DNA of 64,000 nt from Kribbibacterium absianum. GTDB taxonomy: Bacteria; Actinomycetota; Coriobacteriia; Coriobacteriales; Atopobiaceae. Positions 17,803 to 27,472 of this stretch are shown in pieces; within the stretch, counting starts at the first letter, position 1; each line of letters opens with the position of its first letter. Below the pieces are notes generated by a model that saw only the letters and a list, made by a program, of their open reading frames with translations, was not told the origin of the DNA and searched no databases. The position numbers and the translations under genes are program-made. Location of the stretch: assembly GCF_030067705.1 (NCBI RefSeq), contig NZ_JASJEX010000004.1, positions 186,001 to 250,000 on the forward strand, given 5' to 3'.

Positions 17803-19233
17803 TCAGGCCTTGAGCATGGACTTGATGAACTTGAGCTGACCTGTGGTGCCGTAGGCCACAACAAAGACGACGAGGCCGACGAGACACTTCACCACAAGGG
17901 ACCCGAAGACGCCCAGTGTGACCAGCGAACCGACCCACCAAGCCAGCGCGCCTGCCACGACTGCGGTAAGGACATCTGGCACGAACTGCTTGAAGCACGC
18001 TGCGGACTCGTGGAAGCCGGCCTTCACGAGCACACCGAACGACACGAACACGTGCAACACAAAGGCAACGGCAATGCAGTCGGCAATGGTCTGCAAGCTC
18101 CCGCTAACGATGCCGACCGCTAGGCCCGCGAGCGTGATGCCGGTGTTGATGAGCCCGACCCGAAACATGAGGTCGGTGCGGCCGATGCTTTGATAGAAGC
18201 CCCCGGTGGAGTTGCCCAGCATCTGGGTGTACACCGAGAAAGACAGCGCCTGAAAGAGCGGCACGGAGGCCGCCCACTGGGGGCCGTACATGATAGCGAT
18301 AATCTCGCTCGCGCAGACCACCAAGCACGCGGCAATAGGCGCGCCAATCAAGCTGATGAGCTTTGTGAGCTTGCGCCAGAAAGCAAAGATGTAGCTGGGC
18401 TCGTCCTGATGCTCGGCCATGTAGGGCTGCACGATGCCTGAGATGAGGCTGGAGAACATGCTCATAGGATAAGTCGTGAGACTATAGGATTTTGAGTAGT
18501 AGCCAAGCTGGGCATCACCGAAGAACTTGCCGATGAGCAGGTTATCGAGGTTGCGGCTGAAGTAGTTGACCGTGGTAAAGCCGAACTGGAACGACGAGTA
18601 GGAAAAAATCTCCCGCAGGGGCCCCATGAAGTGAATGTCAAGACGACGCAACGGCGAGAGCCAGAGGTTCCAAACAAAGGTGAGGAGAGCCGAGAGCACC
18701 GTCTGAAAGACCAACGCGTAGGCGCCCAAGCCCAACAGTGCTGCGGCCGATGCCACGGCACCGGAGACGACAGTGCAGACTACGAGACGGAAACCAATCT
18801 CGCGGAAGCGCTTGTCCCGGAGCATGAGACCATTCGGCACCATATTGAGGGTGTTGAACACGAGGGACGGCGCAGACGCCAGCAGCAATGGGACAAGCCC
18901 GTCATCGTCGTAGAAGAACGCAATCAGCGGCGAGATGCCACAGAACAGGACACCCAGCGCCAAAGCGAGCAGCAACGAGAACGTGAACACCTTCTCGTAG
19001 TCTTTCACCGTCAAATCGCGGAACTGCACAATGGCCGCGCCGATGCCCATGTCCGAGAAGACCGCGAAGAAGCTCGTGAACACCGTAACGATAGCGACCT
19101 CGCCAAACGCCTCGGGGCTGATTAGGCGCGAAAGAATGGCGGTGATGACCAGCTGAATCGCAACCGTCGCATACTTGGACACGAACTGGATAATCGCGGC
19201 GCCTTTGAACGAGACCGGCTGCTTGGTTGACAA
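17803..19233 (-). CDS. Wzx-type polysaccharide flippase (MOP superfamily)
   Basis: This 476-residue polytopic protein has about 12-14 hydrophobic segments and belongs to the polysaccharide transporter branch of the MOP exporters. The N-terminal FKGAAIIQFVSKY and RLISPEAFGEVAI blocks are typical of the WzxC-like group. It should flip the undecaprenyl-linked repeat unit to the outer membrane face. TTG 19233 is chosen: GGAG lies 6 nt upstream and the resulting start leads directly into the conserved first helix. The frame open to 19365 would add 44 residues without family support. A candidate promoter lies at 19316-19343. No Wzy-type polymerase or Wzz regulator was recognised in the window. Confidence 0.85.
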   Translation of the reverse strand: MSTKQPVSFKGAAIIQFVSKYATVAIQLVITAILSRLISPEAFGEVAIVTVFTSFFAVFSDMGIGAAIVQFRDLTVKDYEKVFTFSLLLALALGVLFCGISPLIAFFYDDDGLVPLLLASAPSLVFNTLNMVPNGLMLRDKRFREIGFRLVVCTVVSGAVASAAALLGLGAYALVFQTVLSALLTFVWNLWLSPLRRLDIHFMGPLREIFSYSSFQFGFTTVNYFSRNLDNLLIGKFFGDAQLGYYSKSYSLTTYPMSMFSSLISGIVQPYMAEHQDEPSYIFAFWRKLTKLISLIGAPIAACLVVCASEIIAIMYGPQWAASVPLFQALSFSVYTQMLGNSTGGFYQSIGRTDLMFRVGLINTGITLAGLAVGIVSGSLQTIADCIAVAFVLHVFVSFGVLVKAGFHESAACFKQFVPDVLTAVVAGALAWWVGSLVTLGVFGSLVVKCLVGLVVFVVAYGTTGQLKFIKSMLKA

Positions 19234-19315
19234 CGATCGCTCCAAATCTGCAAGTACTGCGATGAAGGCACTGATACACGGCGTTCGCAAAATGAGCGGA
19301 GAAAGCCAAGGGATT

Positions 19316-19343
19316 ATTGTAGCGACCGGCTCCAGCGCCCCAA
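19316..19343 (-). promoter_or_regulatory. Candidate promoter of the flippase gene
   Basis: On the minus strand, TTGGGG (19338-19343) and TACAAT (19316-19321) are separated by 16 bp, about 85 nt upstream of the TTG start. The -10 is good and the -35 only partial. Confidence 0.35.
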
Positions 19344-19407
19344 AGTCAGCCCGCAGAGGGGACAAAACCTCCGCTTCAGCCCGATGCAGGCCGTCGACCT
19401 CGTGAGC

Positions 19408-20352
19408 CTAGAGTTCCGTGCCCCTCGGAGGCTCCTTCGAGCCCTCATGCGGGTCGGCATCGACCGTTGCGTCGTCGAAACACGTGCTGTCCAAATGGTA
19501 GTGGTCCAGCAGCCGGCCCATCGCTTCGTCGTTCCCTCGGGGGCCGTTCACATGGTAGAGAGACACACGGTTGGTGCCCAGGATTTCGGCAGGCATCGCC
19601 CGCACTCCCGACAGCACCACGCTCGGTATGCCGTGACGGACCTCCTGAACCTTCAGCCAGATGTCGTCAGCCGTCGGGGCGAGCGTTTGAGAGAGGGGGA
19701 AATCGTCCAAGAGGGCCGGAAAGAGCTCGGGAGGATAGAGGGAGCCGGCTCCGGTCGTCACCATCGGAGACATCCGAGGGGTCGGGCACAGTTCGGACCA
19801 CTGCAGGTCCCATTCAGTGTAGGGGAGCAGCTGCCCCGAGGAATCAAACTTGACCCTGTGGGCCCTCCTGCCGATGACCGCAGAGGGATACTCGGCATGG
19901 GCCTTCAAAAGGCTCTCTACGGTGTCCGGCTCGTACACCAGGTCGTCGTCGGCCAGGATTAGCAGGGAGTCGGGATAGTCCTCCATCGCGAACCGGTACT
20001 TCTTGTGGGAGAGGAAGTCCTCGTGTCCCGCAGAAATCACGAGTCCCTTGGACTCCAGCTCCAGAAGGTCCGCAGGCAGGTCGGCGCGAACCAGCGAGTC
20101 GTCCAAATACAGGACGATTCGAGTGGGAGCCACGGTCTGCATCATGAGACTCTTGATTGCGATCGACGCCGTGTTGACCCGGGTCCCGTACGAGGTCAGC
20201 GAGACGGTGACCTCCCGGCCTTGGAACCGGAACTCGGGATTCAGCGCCGGAGGCTCGGCCTTTGCGATTTGGCGCTCCCTTGGCTTGTCGCGATGCTTTC
20301 GGTACGTCCACCTCAGACTGTCCAAAGCGTCTTTGAAAACATTTCCACTCAT
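19408..20352 (-). CDS. Glycosyltransferase with DDD motif
   Basis: The 314-residue protein starts with a basic N-terminal helix (SLRWTYRKHRDK), then VTVSLTSYGTRV and IKSLMMQTVAPTRIVLYLDD. This is a GT-A layout seen in capsular glycosyltransferases of Firmicutes and Actinobacteria that lack the usual P-x-YN start. LILADDDLVY provides the acidic D-D-D motif. ATG 20352 (AGGA 8 nt upstream) is preferred to the ORF start at 20418. The gene is divergent from the large membrane protein gene at 20614 across 261 bp. The basic N-terminus may hold the enzyme at the membrane. Donor and acceptor are unknown. Confidence 0.7.
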   Translation of the reverse strand: MSGNVFKDALDSLRWTYRKHRDKPRERQIAKAEPPALNPEFRFQGREVTVSLTSYGTRVNTASIAIKSLMMQTVAPTRIVLYLDDSLVRADLPADLLELESKGLVISAGHEDFLSHKKYRFAMEDYPDSLLILADDDLVYEPDTVESLLKAHAEYPSAVIGRRAHRVKFDSSGQLLPYTEWDLQWSELCPTPRMSPMVTTGAGSLYPPELFPALLDDFPLSQTLAPTADDIWLKVQEVRHGIPSVVLSGVRAMPAEILGTNRVSLYHVNGPRGNDEAMGRLLDHYHLDSTCFDDATVDADPHEGSKEPPRGTEL

Positions 20353-20613
20353 CACCTGTGTCCTGTCTACGTCGGGGGACGCTCCTGAATCGGGCTCCTT
20401 GCGACTCGAGACGGGCATTCCGCACAGGCAAGTCTACCGCGCGTTTGGCAACGGAGGTCGCCTGCGAAGGAAGACGTCCCAAGGCGAGGACACTGCCATG
20501 GAATAATTCTTGGTAATACCCGGACCCGTTTCGCTGACGCTCGACTGCTGTCCAGTCTCTGGGACAATCCTGCCGGATCACCTAGCATCGCGCCCATCTT
20601 CCGAGGAGACTTC

Positions 20614-22764
20614 TTGGTTCCCCACACTATTGCCCGAGGATTCCCCAGGCCGTGTCTTGTGCGCGTCCTGGTCCTGGCCGTTACCGTCACGTTCGCGGCC
20701 ATGTGCCTCTCCCTGTTTTGCGCTATCGCCGGGCAATCCGGCCTCACGCTGCAATCGTTCGTGACCGCACCGACCACGTGGCTCGGATTCCTCGGCTGGG
20801 CAGTAGGACTGTGCGCACTCATCGGGTTCGTCTCCATGGCGTCCGTCCTGGACTTTGCCTTCCATCATCGCATCTTCATTGGCATTGCGACGATCGTCCT
20901 GTGCGTGTTCTTTAACGTGAGCGGTTCCTCGATAGGCATGTGGGCGACACCCAGCGGCTGCAACCTGGCCTCGGAAAACGCTGGGCTGCTCTTCGGGACA
21001 GCGCGCGGTATTCGCACGGACGAGTGGCTCGTGCTCACTCCCTTCTTCTCGGCCCAAGGCGCGACCGGATTCCCGCTGATCTCCGAAACCATCCGCGGCG
21101 CGTCCACGGTCACGAGCGTGGTCTATGCGCTCCCCTCTTGGAGCCTGCCGATTCTGTTTCACCCGTTTCTAGCGGGGTTCCTCCTCCTCGGCTTTGACCG
21201 CGGGCTGGCGTTTTTTTGGTCGGCGCGCCTTGTGTGCCTCTTTCTCGCCAGCACCGAGTTGGGGCTTCTGCTGTTCCGCCGGCGGAGGGGCATCGCGATG
21301 GCCTTCGGTCTCGTATGCACCTTTGCACCGCACGCACAGTGGTGGATAGCAATCAATGGGATAGCAGAGCTCTTCATCTTCGGGTCGATGTTGGTGGTTT
21401 TGCTCCACCGCTTCTTGGCCGCGGAAACCGCACGGCAACGGTGGCTCTGCGCAGTGGGGCTTTTCTGGTGTGCGGGTTGCTACCTCTGGATTCTCTACCC
21501 GGCTTGGCAAATCCTGTTCTTCTATGTGTTCCTGTTGCTGGGAGCAGGGATTGCGATCCAATGGTTCCGAGCGGGCGGCCGACTCTCCCTCTGGCAGTGG
21601 ATGCCTCCGCTGGCCGTCTGTGGGATTTTCTGGATCGGACTTATGGGCGCCTGCGCATGGCTCGGATGGCCAGCCATTCAGGCGACGCTCTCTACGGTGT
21701 ACCCTGGTGCCCGCGATGTCTCTGGCGGCGACGGACCGTCCTTGGTCAAGAGCATCTTCAGCTACCTTTCGGCACTTGGTCTCGCACCAGCAGGCGCTGG
21801 GCTCACCACTGCGTCGTCCTTCTTCACGTTCTTTCCGCTGGGTCTGGTGTTCGGAATCGCCTCATGTCTGCGTCGGGACAAGCTCTCAATCGCCCTGGCG
21901 TCCTTGGCCGCCTGCTTTCTCCTCTTTATGTACGTTGAAATCCCCGTCTGGCTCGCCAAAATCACTTTCTTGTCTCAGGTGCTAACGGAGCGCTGCCCTA
22001 TGGCAATTGGGTACATCGAGACGCTTCTGTGCTTCCGTGCGCTGACCCTAGCCTCGGGCGGAGATCGTAAAACCCGGCGCTATTATGGCGTGGCTCTGGC
22101 GTTGGCCCTCGTGCTGGGACTCGGACTCACGGTGCGAGCCTCACAGAGCTATCCGTACCCGTTGGTGTTGTTGTGCCTCTTATTCGGCTGCCCGCTCGTG
22201 CTCTTTGTCGGCAACCTCGGCTGCTTTCTGGCCGCTCCCTGCACTGGCCGAGCGCGACGGACGGCACTTGCCTGCGCCGTGATGCTCTGCGTGCTCCCTG
22301 GCGCTCTTGCGAACCCCATCCAGCAGGGCACTGCCATCCTCACAGACAGTTCTTCGGCTCGCGTCATCCGCGAGCTGGTAGCGAGCGACCCCGATGCTCT
22401 CTGGGCCAGTGAGCGCAACGAAGTGGCCCAGTATTGCGTGGCCAACGGCGCGGCGACCATCAACAGCGTCAATGTCTATCCGGACCTCGAGCGCTGGCAT
22501 CGAGTGGATCCGACCGGCCGGTACGAGGACATCTACAACCGCTACGCGCATATTCGGGTGAACGTCCAGGACGAGCACGCCACCACATTCGAGTTGGTGC
22601 AAGCCGACCTGTTCTCAGTAGACCTTTCAGTCGAGGACGTCAGAACCCTCGGCATCGACTACTACGTGAGCAGTCAGGACATGACAGCCCTGGACAGCGC
22701 GGACGTGGCGTTCACTCCAGTGGCGTCGCTGGAGGGCGGGTGGACGATCTACCATGTGGAGTGA
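20614..22764 (+). CDS. Large polytopic membrane protein, GT-C/YfhO-like
   Basis: The 716-residue protein has about 13-15 hydrophobic segments and a ~130-residue soluble C-terminal tail. After the second segment comes an extracytoplasmic loop with GIRTDEWLVLTPF; such an acidic Asp-Glu pair in the first large loop is where GT-C enzymes keep their catalytic base. This fits YfhO/DUF7657-like proteins thought to use polyprenyl-phosphate sugars for external glycosylation. TTG 20614 is used because GAGGAG lies 5 nt upstream. The predicted function comes from topology and context: a polyprenyl-phosphate donor could be made by the DPM1-like enzymes at 6737 or 25774. Confidence 0.6.
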   Translation: MVPHTIARGFPRPCLVRVLVLAVTVTFAAMCLSLFCAIAGQSGLTLQSFVTAPTTWLGFLGWAVGLCALIGFVSMASVLDFAFHHRIFIGIATIVLCVFFNVSGSSIGMWATPSGCNLASENAGLLFGTARGIRTDEWLVLTPFFSAQGATGFPLISETIRGASTVTSVVYALPSWSLPILFHPFLAGFLLLGFDRGLAFFWSARLVCLFLASTELGLLLFRRRRGIAMAFGLVCTFAPHAQWWIAINGIAELFIFGSMLVVLLHRFLAAETARQRWLCAVGLFWCAGCYLWILYPAWQILFFYVFLLLGAGIAIQWFRAGGRLSLWQWMPPLAVCGIFWIGLMGACAWLGWPAIQATLSTVYPGARDVSGGDGPSLVKSIFSYLSALGLAPAGAGLTTASSFFTFFPLGLVFGIASCLRRDKLSIALASLAACFLLFMYVEIPVWLAKITFLSQVLTERCPMAIGYIETLLCFRALTLASGGDRKTRRYYGVALALALVLGLGLTVRASQSYPYPLVLLCLLFGCPLVLFVGNLGCFLAAPCTGRARRTALACAVMLCVLPGALANPIQQGTAILTDSSSARVIRELVASDPDALWASERNEVAQYCVANGAATINSVNVYPDLERWHRVDPTGRYEDIYNRYAHIRVNVQDEHATTFELVQADLFSVDLSVEDVRTLGIDYYVSSQDMTALDSADVAFTPVASLEGGWTIYHVE

Positions 22765-22904
22765 GGTCGCGCAACGCGGCACCAGAAGGCATACCGTGCG
22801 CCGTCGCAGCGCTCGCCATGGCCGTCGTGCCGCCGTCTGTTCGAGGGCCAGCAAACGCGCCCATGTTAAGAACCCGGGCGGTCTTATTCCCGGGAAGGTG
22901 CCCG

Positions 22905-23943
22905 TTGACTAAGCTATTCAAACGACGCGTGATCTACTTGGATGTCATCCGAGTGGTCGCCTGCTTCCTCGTCATCGTGAACCACACCAACAGCGAGATC
23001 TTCCTGGACACGGCCCCCAACGCCACATGGTTCGCCTCGCTCGCCTACTTCTTCGTGTCCAAGACAGCGGTGCCCCTCTTCCTGATGGTCTCTGGAGCCG
23101 TGCTGCTCGGTCGCACCGACCCTCCGCGCAAACACTGGCAGCGGCTTGCCCGCGTGCTCGTGGCGCTGATCCTCTTTAGCGGGGTCTACTGGATCGCCGC
23201 CGGCAACGGGCTCGACCCCGTTGGTTTCGTCGGAACCGTCTCCAAGGGGGCCGGTCACCCGCGCGTTCTGGTACCTCTACCTCTACTTGGGGATCTTGCT
23301 GAGCCTGCCGCTGCTCCAGCGGCTCGCGTCCGTAATGACGAAGGCCGATTATCTCTATCTTTTCGCCCTGAGCCTCGGCCTGGTGGCCTTCTCGTCCATT
23401 CTCGGGCGTTACGGGTCCGCAGTTCTCGCACTGCCCGACCAGATGCTCAACGGCATGAGCCTGTTCAGCTCGGTGGTCTCCGTCCTCTTCGCCGGTTACT
23501 ACATCGAGACGTGGCTGGAGCCGAACCGCACCTGCGTCGTCTGCGCCCTGGTCCTGTACCTGGGACTTCTGGCGTTCCAGCTGGGCATGACCTATCAGGA
23601 GTACCTCGCCAATCCCGGGAGCTACCTCTTCCTTGACGACCGGTTCGGCGCGCCCATCGTGCTCCAGGCCATGGCCCTGTTCGTGGTCGCGAAGTACGCG
23701 CTCGGCCGGGTCGAGCCGGCTCCTGCCGCCCAGAGCTTTATCACCACGCTCGGAGTGGGTTCCTTTGGCGTCTATCTGGTCTCGGATTTGGTGATCGCGC
23801 ACACGGAGGGCGTCTTTGAGCTGCTCTCACACGCGATGCACCCATTGGGGGCCGTGGTCCTGTGGGAGCTGGTGGTGGTTGCCATCGGCTACGGCGTAAG
23901 CTGGCTCCTCTGGAAGATTCCGGGCGTCCGACGCATTCTGTAG
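22905..23943 (+). pseudogene. Acyltransferase 3 family membrane protein, frameshifted at a G run
   Basis: Two overlapping frames together encode one acyltransferase 3 (OafA/WecH-like) protein of about 345 residues. The first part (from TTG 22905 with GGAAGG upstream) contains YLDVIRVVACFLVIVNHT, with the family's R and catalytic-type H, and FVSKTAVPLFLMVSG. After the five-G run at 23246-23250 the homologous sequence continues in the next frame (VTRAFWYLYLYLG onward to LWKIPGVRRIL). Removing one G joins them seamlessly. Such enzymes O-acetylate glycans using ten or so membrane helices. The break may be a real mutation, a phase-variable tract or a sequencing error. Read as is, translation would continue out of frame to 23636. 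Confidence 0.8.
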
Positions 23944-23968
23944 GCCCTGAGCCTGTTCCGCGACCTTC

Positions 23969-25624
23969 CTAGAACCTCACCAAGAACCCCAGCGCGATCA
24001 TCACCCACGCAAGCAGCGACTGCAGGGCGGCGAACACGTCCGCAGGATTCTGGGCAGCGGGGCGCCAACGCTCGGGAAGCCTCTCAGCCACCGGGCCGAG
24101 CACGCGCCGTTGCACCCACGCCCGGCTCCGCGTGCCCAGGTTCAGCACCAAGAGAAGCACCAACGGCAGGTACAGCAACATGTAGCGCATCTGCATGCCG
24201 AGGATGTAGTCCGCCCCCACGTTGGTGTAGCCCAGGTACAGCGAGATGGCCGGCAAGCAGTAGGCCAGCACGATACCCACGATGGCTGCGATGCGCAGCG
24301 CTCTGCTCGGCCAGCCGTCGTCCGCCTGCGTGCGGTCGCAGCTTGTGGCGAGAGCGAGCAGCGCGATCTCACCCACCGTCCAAAGGGGCCAGAGCACCGG
24401 GCGCGGCAGGTAGCAGAAGTTCACGAAGAGCTGCTCAAAGATGGGCCAGGGATTGAGGTAGCCGACGAACCAGACCACAAGAACCCACAGGAACCGCAGC
24501 GGGTTCTCGGCCATCTGGGCCAGCTGCTCGGCCGAGTCGATGTTCACCGTGGCGCTCGTCAGGGCCTCGCCACGACTGTCCGAGTAGCCGGACCCGCCGC
24601 GCGACAGGAAGGGGCCCATGAAGGTCCACGTCACACCGAGCGCCACGACGACACACGCGAGGATCCACAGGACGCGGGCACCCCTGGTGCGAAACTTTTT
24701 CTGAGGTAGGAAGAGCAGGAAGAGGCCGCCGGGGATCCAGGCCGCTTTGATGAGGACACCGAGTGTGAACGGCGCCAGTATCCAGAGCGCCCCGCCGAGC
24801 GTCAGGGGCTTCTCCGGCCGTTGCAGCTCGCCCACAAAGCTCGCAAAGCCCAGCAGCAGGAAACCGACACACCACGGGTCGTAGCTGTAGTTGCAGGCCT
24901 CGAAGAGCAGGATCGGCAAAAGGCCAATGGCGCACACGATGCGCTTGCCAGACTTGAGCCTCGTCATCGCCAGCCACACCAAGAGAATCCAGAAGAGCAG
25001 GTTCGTGAGCCGTCCCAGGAAGAGACGCAGCAGGTACGGCGCGCCGAGCAGGTCGCCAAGCCAGAGCCCGAGCGCGTTGGGGATGCGGCCCATAGTGGTC
25101 ACGCCCCAAGCGAAGGACCCGTCGCTCACCTTGTAGGTGACATCGCCAAGCTCCGCGAACCGCCCGTTGGCCTTCTCCATCCCATCTTCAGTGAGAATCC
25201 CCTGCCAGTTGGGATCCCAGTCGTTGTCGGAGGTGCCCCAAGGCACAAGCCCCACCACATAAATGCCGTCCATGTCGTAGTTGATGGCATCGGCGCCAGT
25301 GGTCACAAAGGTCTCCCCCTGTGCGATCTGGTTCGCCACCTTGTAATGCACGTAGCCATCCCAGCTCACCGAGACGATCGTCGGCATGAATGCGCACATC
25401 AGAAGGCCAGTGGGTAGCGCCAGGAACAGGAACAGCCGCTCGGGGCTCTCCATCAAGGTGCGACGCCAACACCAGAGGAGCCACGCACAGGGCAGGAACA
25501 CCACCCAGAACAGCGTGACGCGCCATTGCACGCCGAGGGCACCGAGCACAAGCGCCGTGACGACCGCGAGCGCCACGGCAATCCCGGCCTTTGAGAGCCC
25601 GGTTGGAGAGACAGAACGGGGCAT
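23969..25624 (-). CDS. DUF2142-like polytopic membrane protein
   Basis: The 551-residue protein has about 11-12 hydrophobic segments. The first extracytoplasmic loop begins SVSWDGYVHYKVANQI, resembling the W-D/P-x-x-H pattern at the start of the DUF2142 loop, then a long soluble loop with several Trp and Asp residues. This resembles GT-C glycosyltransferases, in which a loop carboxylate acts as base. The ATG start has AAAGG 5 nt upstream. It converges on the acyltransferase gene with 25 bp between stops and diverges from the GT2 gene at 25774. It probably adds a side-branch sugar from a polyprenyl-phosphate donor outside the membrane; this is inferred, not shown. Confidence 0.65.
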   Translation of the reverse strand: MPRSVSPTGLSKAGIAVALAVVTALVLGALGVQWRVTLFWVVFLPCAWLLWCWRRTLMESPERLFLFLALPTGLLMCAFMPTIVSVSWDGYVHYKVANQIAQGETFVTTGADAINYDMDGIYVVGLVPWGTSDNDWDPNWQGILTEDGMEKANGRFAELGDVTYKVSDGSFAWGVTTMGRIPNALGLWLGDLLGAPYLLRLFLGRLTNLLFWILLVWLAMTRLKSGKRIVCAIGLLPILLFEACNYSYDPWCVGFLLLGFASFVGELQRPEKPLTLGGALWILAPFTLGVLIKAAWIPGGLFLLFLPQKKFRTRGARVLWILACVVVALGVTWTFMGPFLSRGGSGYSDSRGEALTSATVNIDSAEQLAQMAENPLRFLWVLVVWFVGYLNPWPIFEQLFVNFCYLPRPVLWPLWTVGEIALLALATSCDRTQADDGWPSRALRIAAIVGIVLAYCLPAISLYLGYTNVGADYILGMQMRYMLLYLPLVLLLVLNLGTRSRAWVQRRVLGPVAERLPERWRPAAQNPADVFAALQSLLAWVMIALGFLVRF

Positions 25625-25773
25625 GGAAGCCTTTCATCGGTTGTTCAAGGAGATGATCCCCCACTGCGCCGCGCCGGACGGGGCTCGTGCGCAGTTGGCG
25701 TGCAGGTTCCTCGTTAGTTTGCCGTTGCCAGTATCATCATGGACGCTCACAGCCCGGACAGAAGGAAATGCTC

Positions 25774-26751
25774 ATGGCCTCGCCCGTCTGTTTCACCCCC
25801 AAGCCGCTCAACCAGGCCTCCGTGGCCGTCCTCGTCCCCTGCTACAACGAGTCCGTAACCATCGCCAAGGTGGTCGACGACTTCCGCGCGGCGCTCCCGG
25901 GCGCCACCATCTACGTCTACGACAACAACTCGACCGACGGCACCGCGGACATCGCCCGCGAGCACGGGGCGGTCGTGCACGTCGAGCCCCGCCAGGGCAA
26001 GGGCAACGTCGTGCGCCAGATGTTCCGGGATGTCGACGCGGACTACTACCTGATGGTGGACGGCGACGACACCTACCCCGCAGAAGCCGCGCGGTCGCTG
26101 CTCGAGCCCCTCGCGAACGGCACCGCGGACATGACCGTGGGCGACCGCCTCTCGAACGGCACCTACGCCGAGGAGAACACCCGGGCCATGCACGGCTTCG
26201 GCAACGACCTGGTCCGGTGGCTCATCAAGGCCATCTACGGCTACGCCTTCGACGACGTGATGACCGGCTACCGCGGGTTCACCCGCGCCTTCGTGAAAAC
26301 CTGCCCCGTGCTCTCCCCCGGCTTCCAGGTGGAGACCGAGATCTCCATCTTCGCCGTGGATCGCCGCTGGCGCATCGTCGACGTGCCCATCGACTACCGC
26401 GACCGCCCCGAGGGGTCGGTCTCCAAGCTGGACACCGTCGGCGACGGCGTGAAGGTGCTATCATCCATCGCGAGCCTCTTCAAGGAGTACCGGCCCATGG
26501 CCTTCTTCGGGCTCTTCGCGGCGCTGCTCGTCCTCGTCGGCCTCGTCGTCGGCATCCCGGTGGTCGCGGAGTTCGCCAGGACCGGCCTGGTGCCCCGCCT
26601 CCCGACCGCCGTGGTTGCGACTGCCCTCTGTGGGTGCGGAGCGCTGAGCCTGGTCTGCGGCCTCATCCTCGAGACCACGGCCAAGGCGGCCCGCAAGCAG
26701 TGGGAGCTGGACGTGTACCGCGAGTACGAGCGGGAGATGCGCGACCGGTGA
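25774..26751 (+). CDS. Membrane-anchored DPM1-like GT2 glycosyltransferase
   Basis: This 325-residue enzyme has VAVLVPCYNES, a YDNNSTDGT nucleotide site and VDGDDTYP as the metal motif, then RQGKGNVVRQM, typical of polyprenyl-phosphate glycosyltransferases. Two hydrophobic helices near the C-terminus (about 240-262 and 274-296) anchor it, unlike the soluble DPM1-like enzyme at 6737 that pairs with DUF2304. It likely makes a polyprenyl-phosphate sugar used by the DUF2142- or YfhO-like proteins next door. ATG 25774 with AAGGA 7 nt upstream is chosen; ATG 25768 is an alternative. A bidirectional terminator follows. Confidence 0.83.
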   Translation: MASPVCFTPKPLNQASVAVLVPCYNESVTIAKVVDDFRAALPGATIYVYDNNSTDGTADIAREHGAVVHVEPRQGKGNVVRQMFRDVDADYYLMVDGDDTYPAEAARSLLEPLANGTADMTVGDRLSNGTYAEENTRAMHGFGNDLVRWLIKAIYGYAFDDVMTGYRGFTRAFVKTCPVLSPGFQVETEISIFAVDRRWRIVDVPIDYRDRPEGSVSKLDTVGDGVKVLSSIASLFKEYRPMAFFGLFAALLVLVGLVVGIPVVAEFARTGLVPRLPTAVVATALCGCGALSLVCGLILETTAKAARKQWELDVYREYEREMRDR

Positions 26752-26775
26752 CGCAGCTTATATCGCAATAAGAAA

Positions 26776-26809
26776 AACCGCCCGAGAAGGCCTTCCTTCT
26801 CGGGCGGTT
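26776..26809. terminator. Bidirectional Rho-independent terminator
   Basis: A perfect 15-bp stem (26776-26790 with 26795-26809) has a 4-nt loop. On the minus strand a run of T follows, and on the plus strand TTGTTTCTC follows. It sits between the convergent GT2 gene (ends 26751) and rplT (ends 26834) and should serve both. Confidence 0.85.
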
Positions 26810-26833
26810 CTTGTTTCTCGGATGAGCCGCTGG

Positions 26834-27199
26834 CTACTCCGCCTCGGCGAGGGCCTTCTTGGCGACCTCGGCCAGTTGCGCGAAGGTGTCGGCGTCCTCG
26901 TAGGCGATCTGGGAGAGCACCTTGCGGTCCAGCTCCACGCCGGCCAGCTTGAGGCCGTGCACGAAGTTGGAGTAGTTCATGTCGTTCATGCGGGCGGCCG
27001 CGTTGATGCGCTGGATCCAGAGCTTGCGGATGTCGCGCTTCTTGTTGCGACGGTCGCGGTACTGGTACTGCATGGAGTGGCGGCTCTGCTCCTTCATGCC
27101 GCGGAGGGTGCGGCTGGAGGTGCCGTAGTAGCCCTTGGTGCGCTCCTGGAGGGTGCGGCGCTTCTTCTTGGCCATCACTGCGCGCTTGACTCGTGCCAT
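26834..27199 (-). CDS. rplT: 50S ribosomal protein L20
   Basis: The 121-residue protein matches L20: it starts [15 protein letters not shown], is strongly basic throughout, and has the conserved RDRRNKKRD-x-RKLWI-x-RINAAAR block and a [11 protein letters not shown] segment. L20 binds 23S rRNA early in 50S assembly and in several bacteria represses its own operon. ATG 27199 is used because L20 proteins begin MARVKR; AGGAG lies 9 nt upstream. It is the last gene of the infC-rpmI-rplT operon and ends at a bidirectional terminator. Confidence 0.97.
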   Translation of the reverse strand: MARVKRAVMAKKKRRTLQERTKGYYGTSSRTLRGMKEQSRHSMQYQYRDRRNKKRDIRKLWIQRINAAARMNDMNYSNFVHGLKLAGVELDRKVLSQIAYEDADTFAQLAEVAKKALAEAE

Positions 27200-27267
27200 G
27201 TCTATCAACTCCTAAAACAGGGCGAGGTTCTCGGCCCCTTGCTGCTAAAGATTCGTGGCTGTGGGGC

Positions 27268-27471
27268 TTACTGACGGCCCTTGCCCATGCGCTGCTCGAC
27301 GGTCTTCACGTCGGCCTTGTCGAGCACCTCTTCCTTGCGGAAGTTGCGGATGCGCTTCGGCGACTTCTTGGTGAGGATGTGGCTCTTGAAGGCGCGGGCG
27401 CGCATGATCTTGCCGGTGCCGGTGCGGCGGAAGCGCTTGGCGGTACCCTTGTGGGTCTTCATCTTGGGCAT
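27268..27471 (-). CDS. rpmI: 50S ribosomal protein L35
   Basis: The 67-residue protein is L35, close to the usual 64-66 residues. It starts [15 protein letters not shown] and contains [19 protein letters not shown], then a basic tail. The ATG has AAGGAGA at 6 nt and begins one base after the infC stop codon, so translation is probably coupled. The in-frame extension upstream to 27582 lies within infC and was discarded. Confidence 0.97.
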   Translation of the reverse strand: MPKMKTHKGTAKRFRRTGTGKIMRARAFKSHILTKKSPKRIRNFRKEEVLDKADVKTVEQRMGKGRQ

Positions 27472-27472
27472 G

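Noticed and set aside
23221-23943. Separate short membrane protein gene after the first acyltransferase half
   Set aside because: It continues the same acyltransferase family exactly where the first frame loses similarity, and its putative start has no ribosome-binding site.
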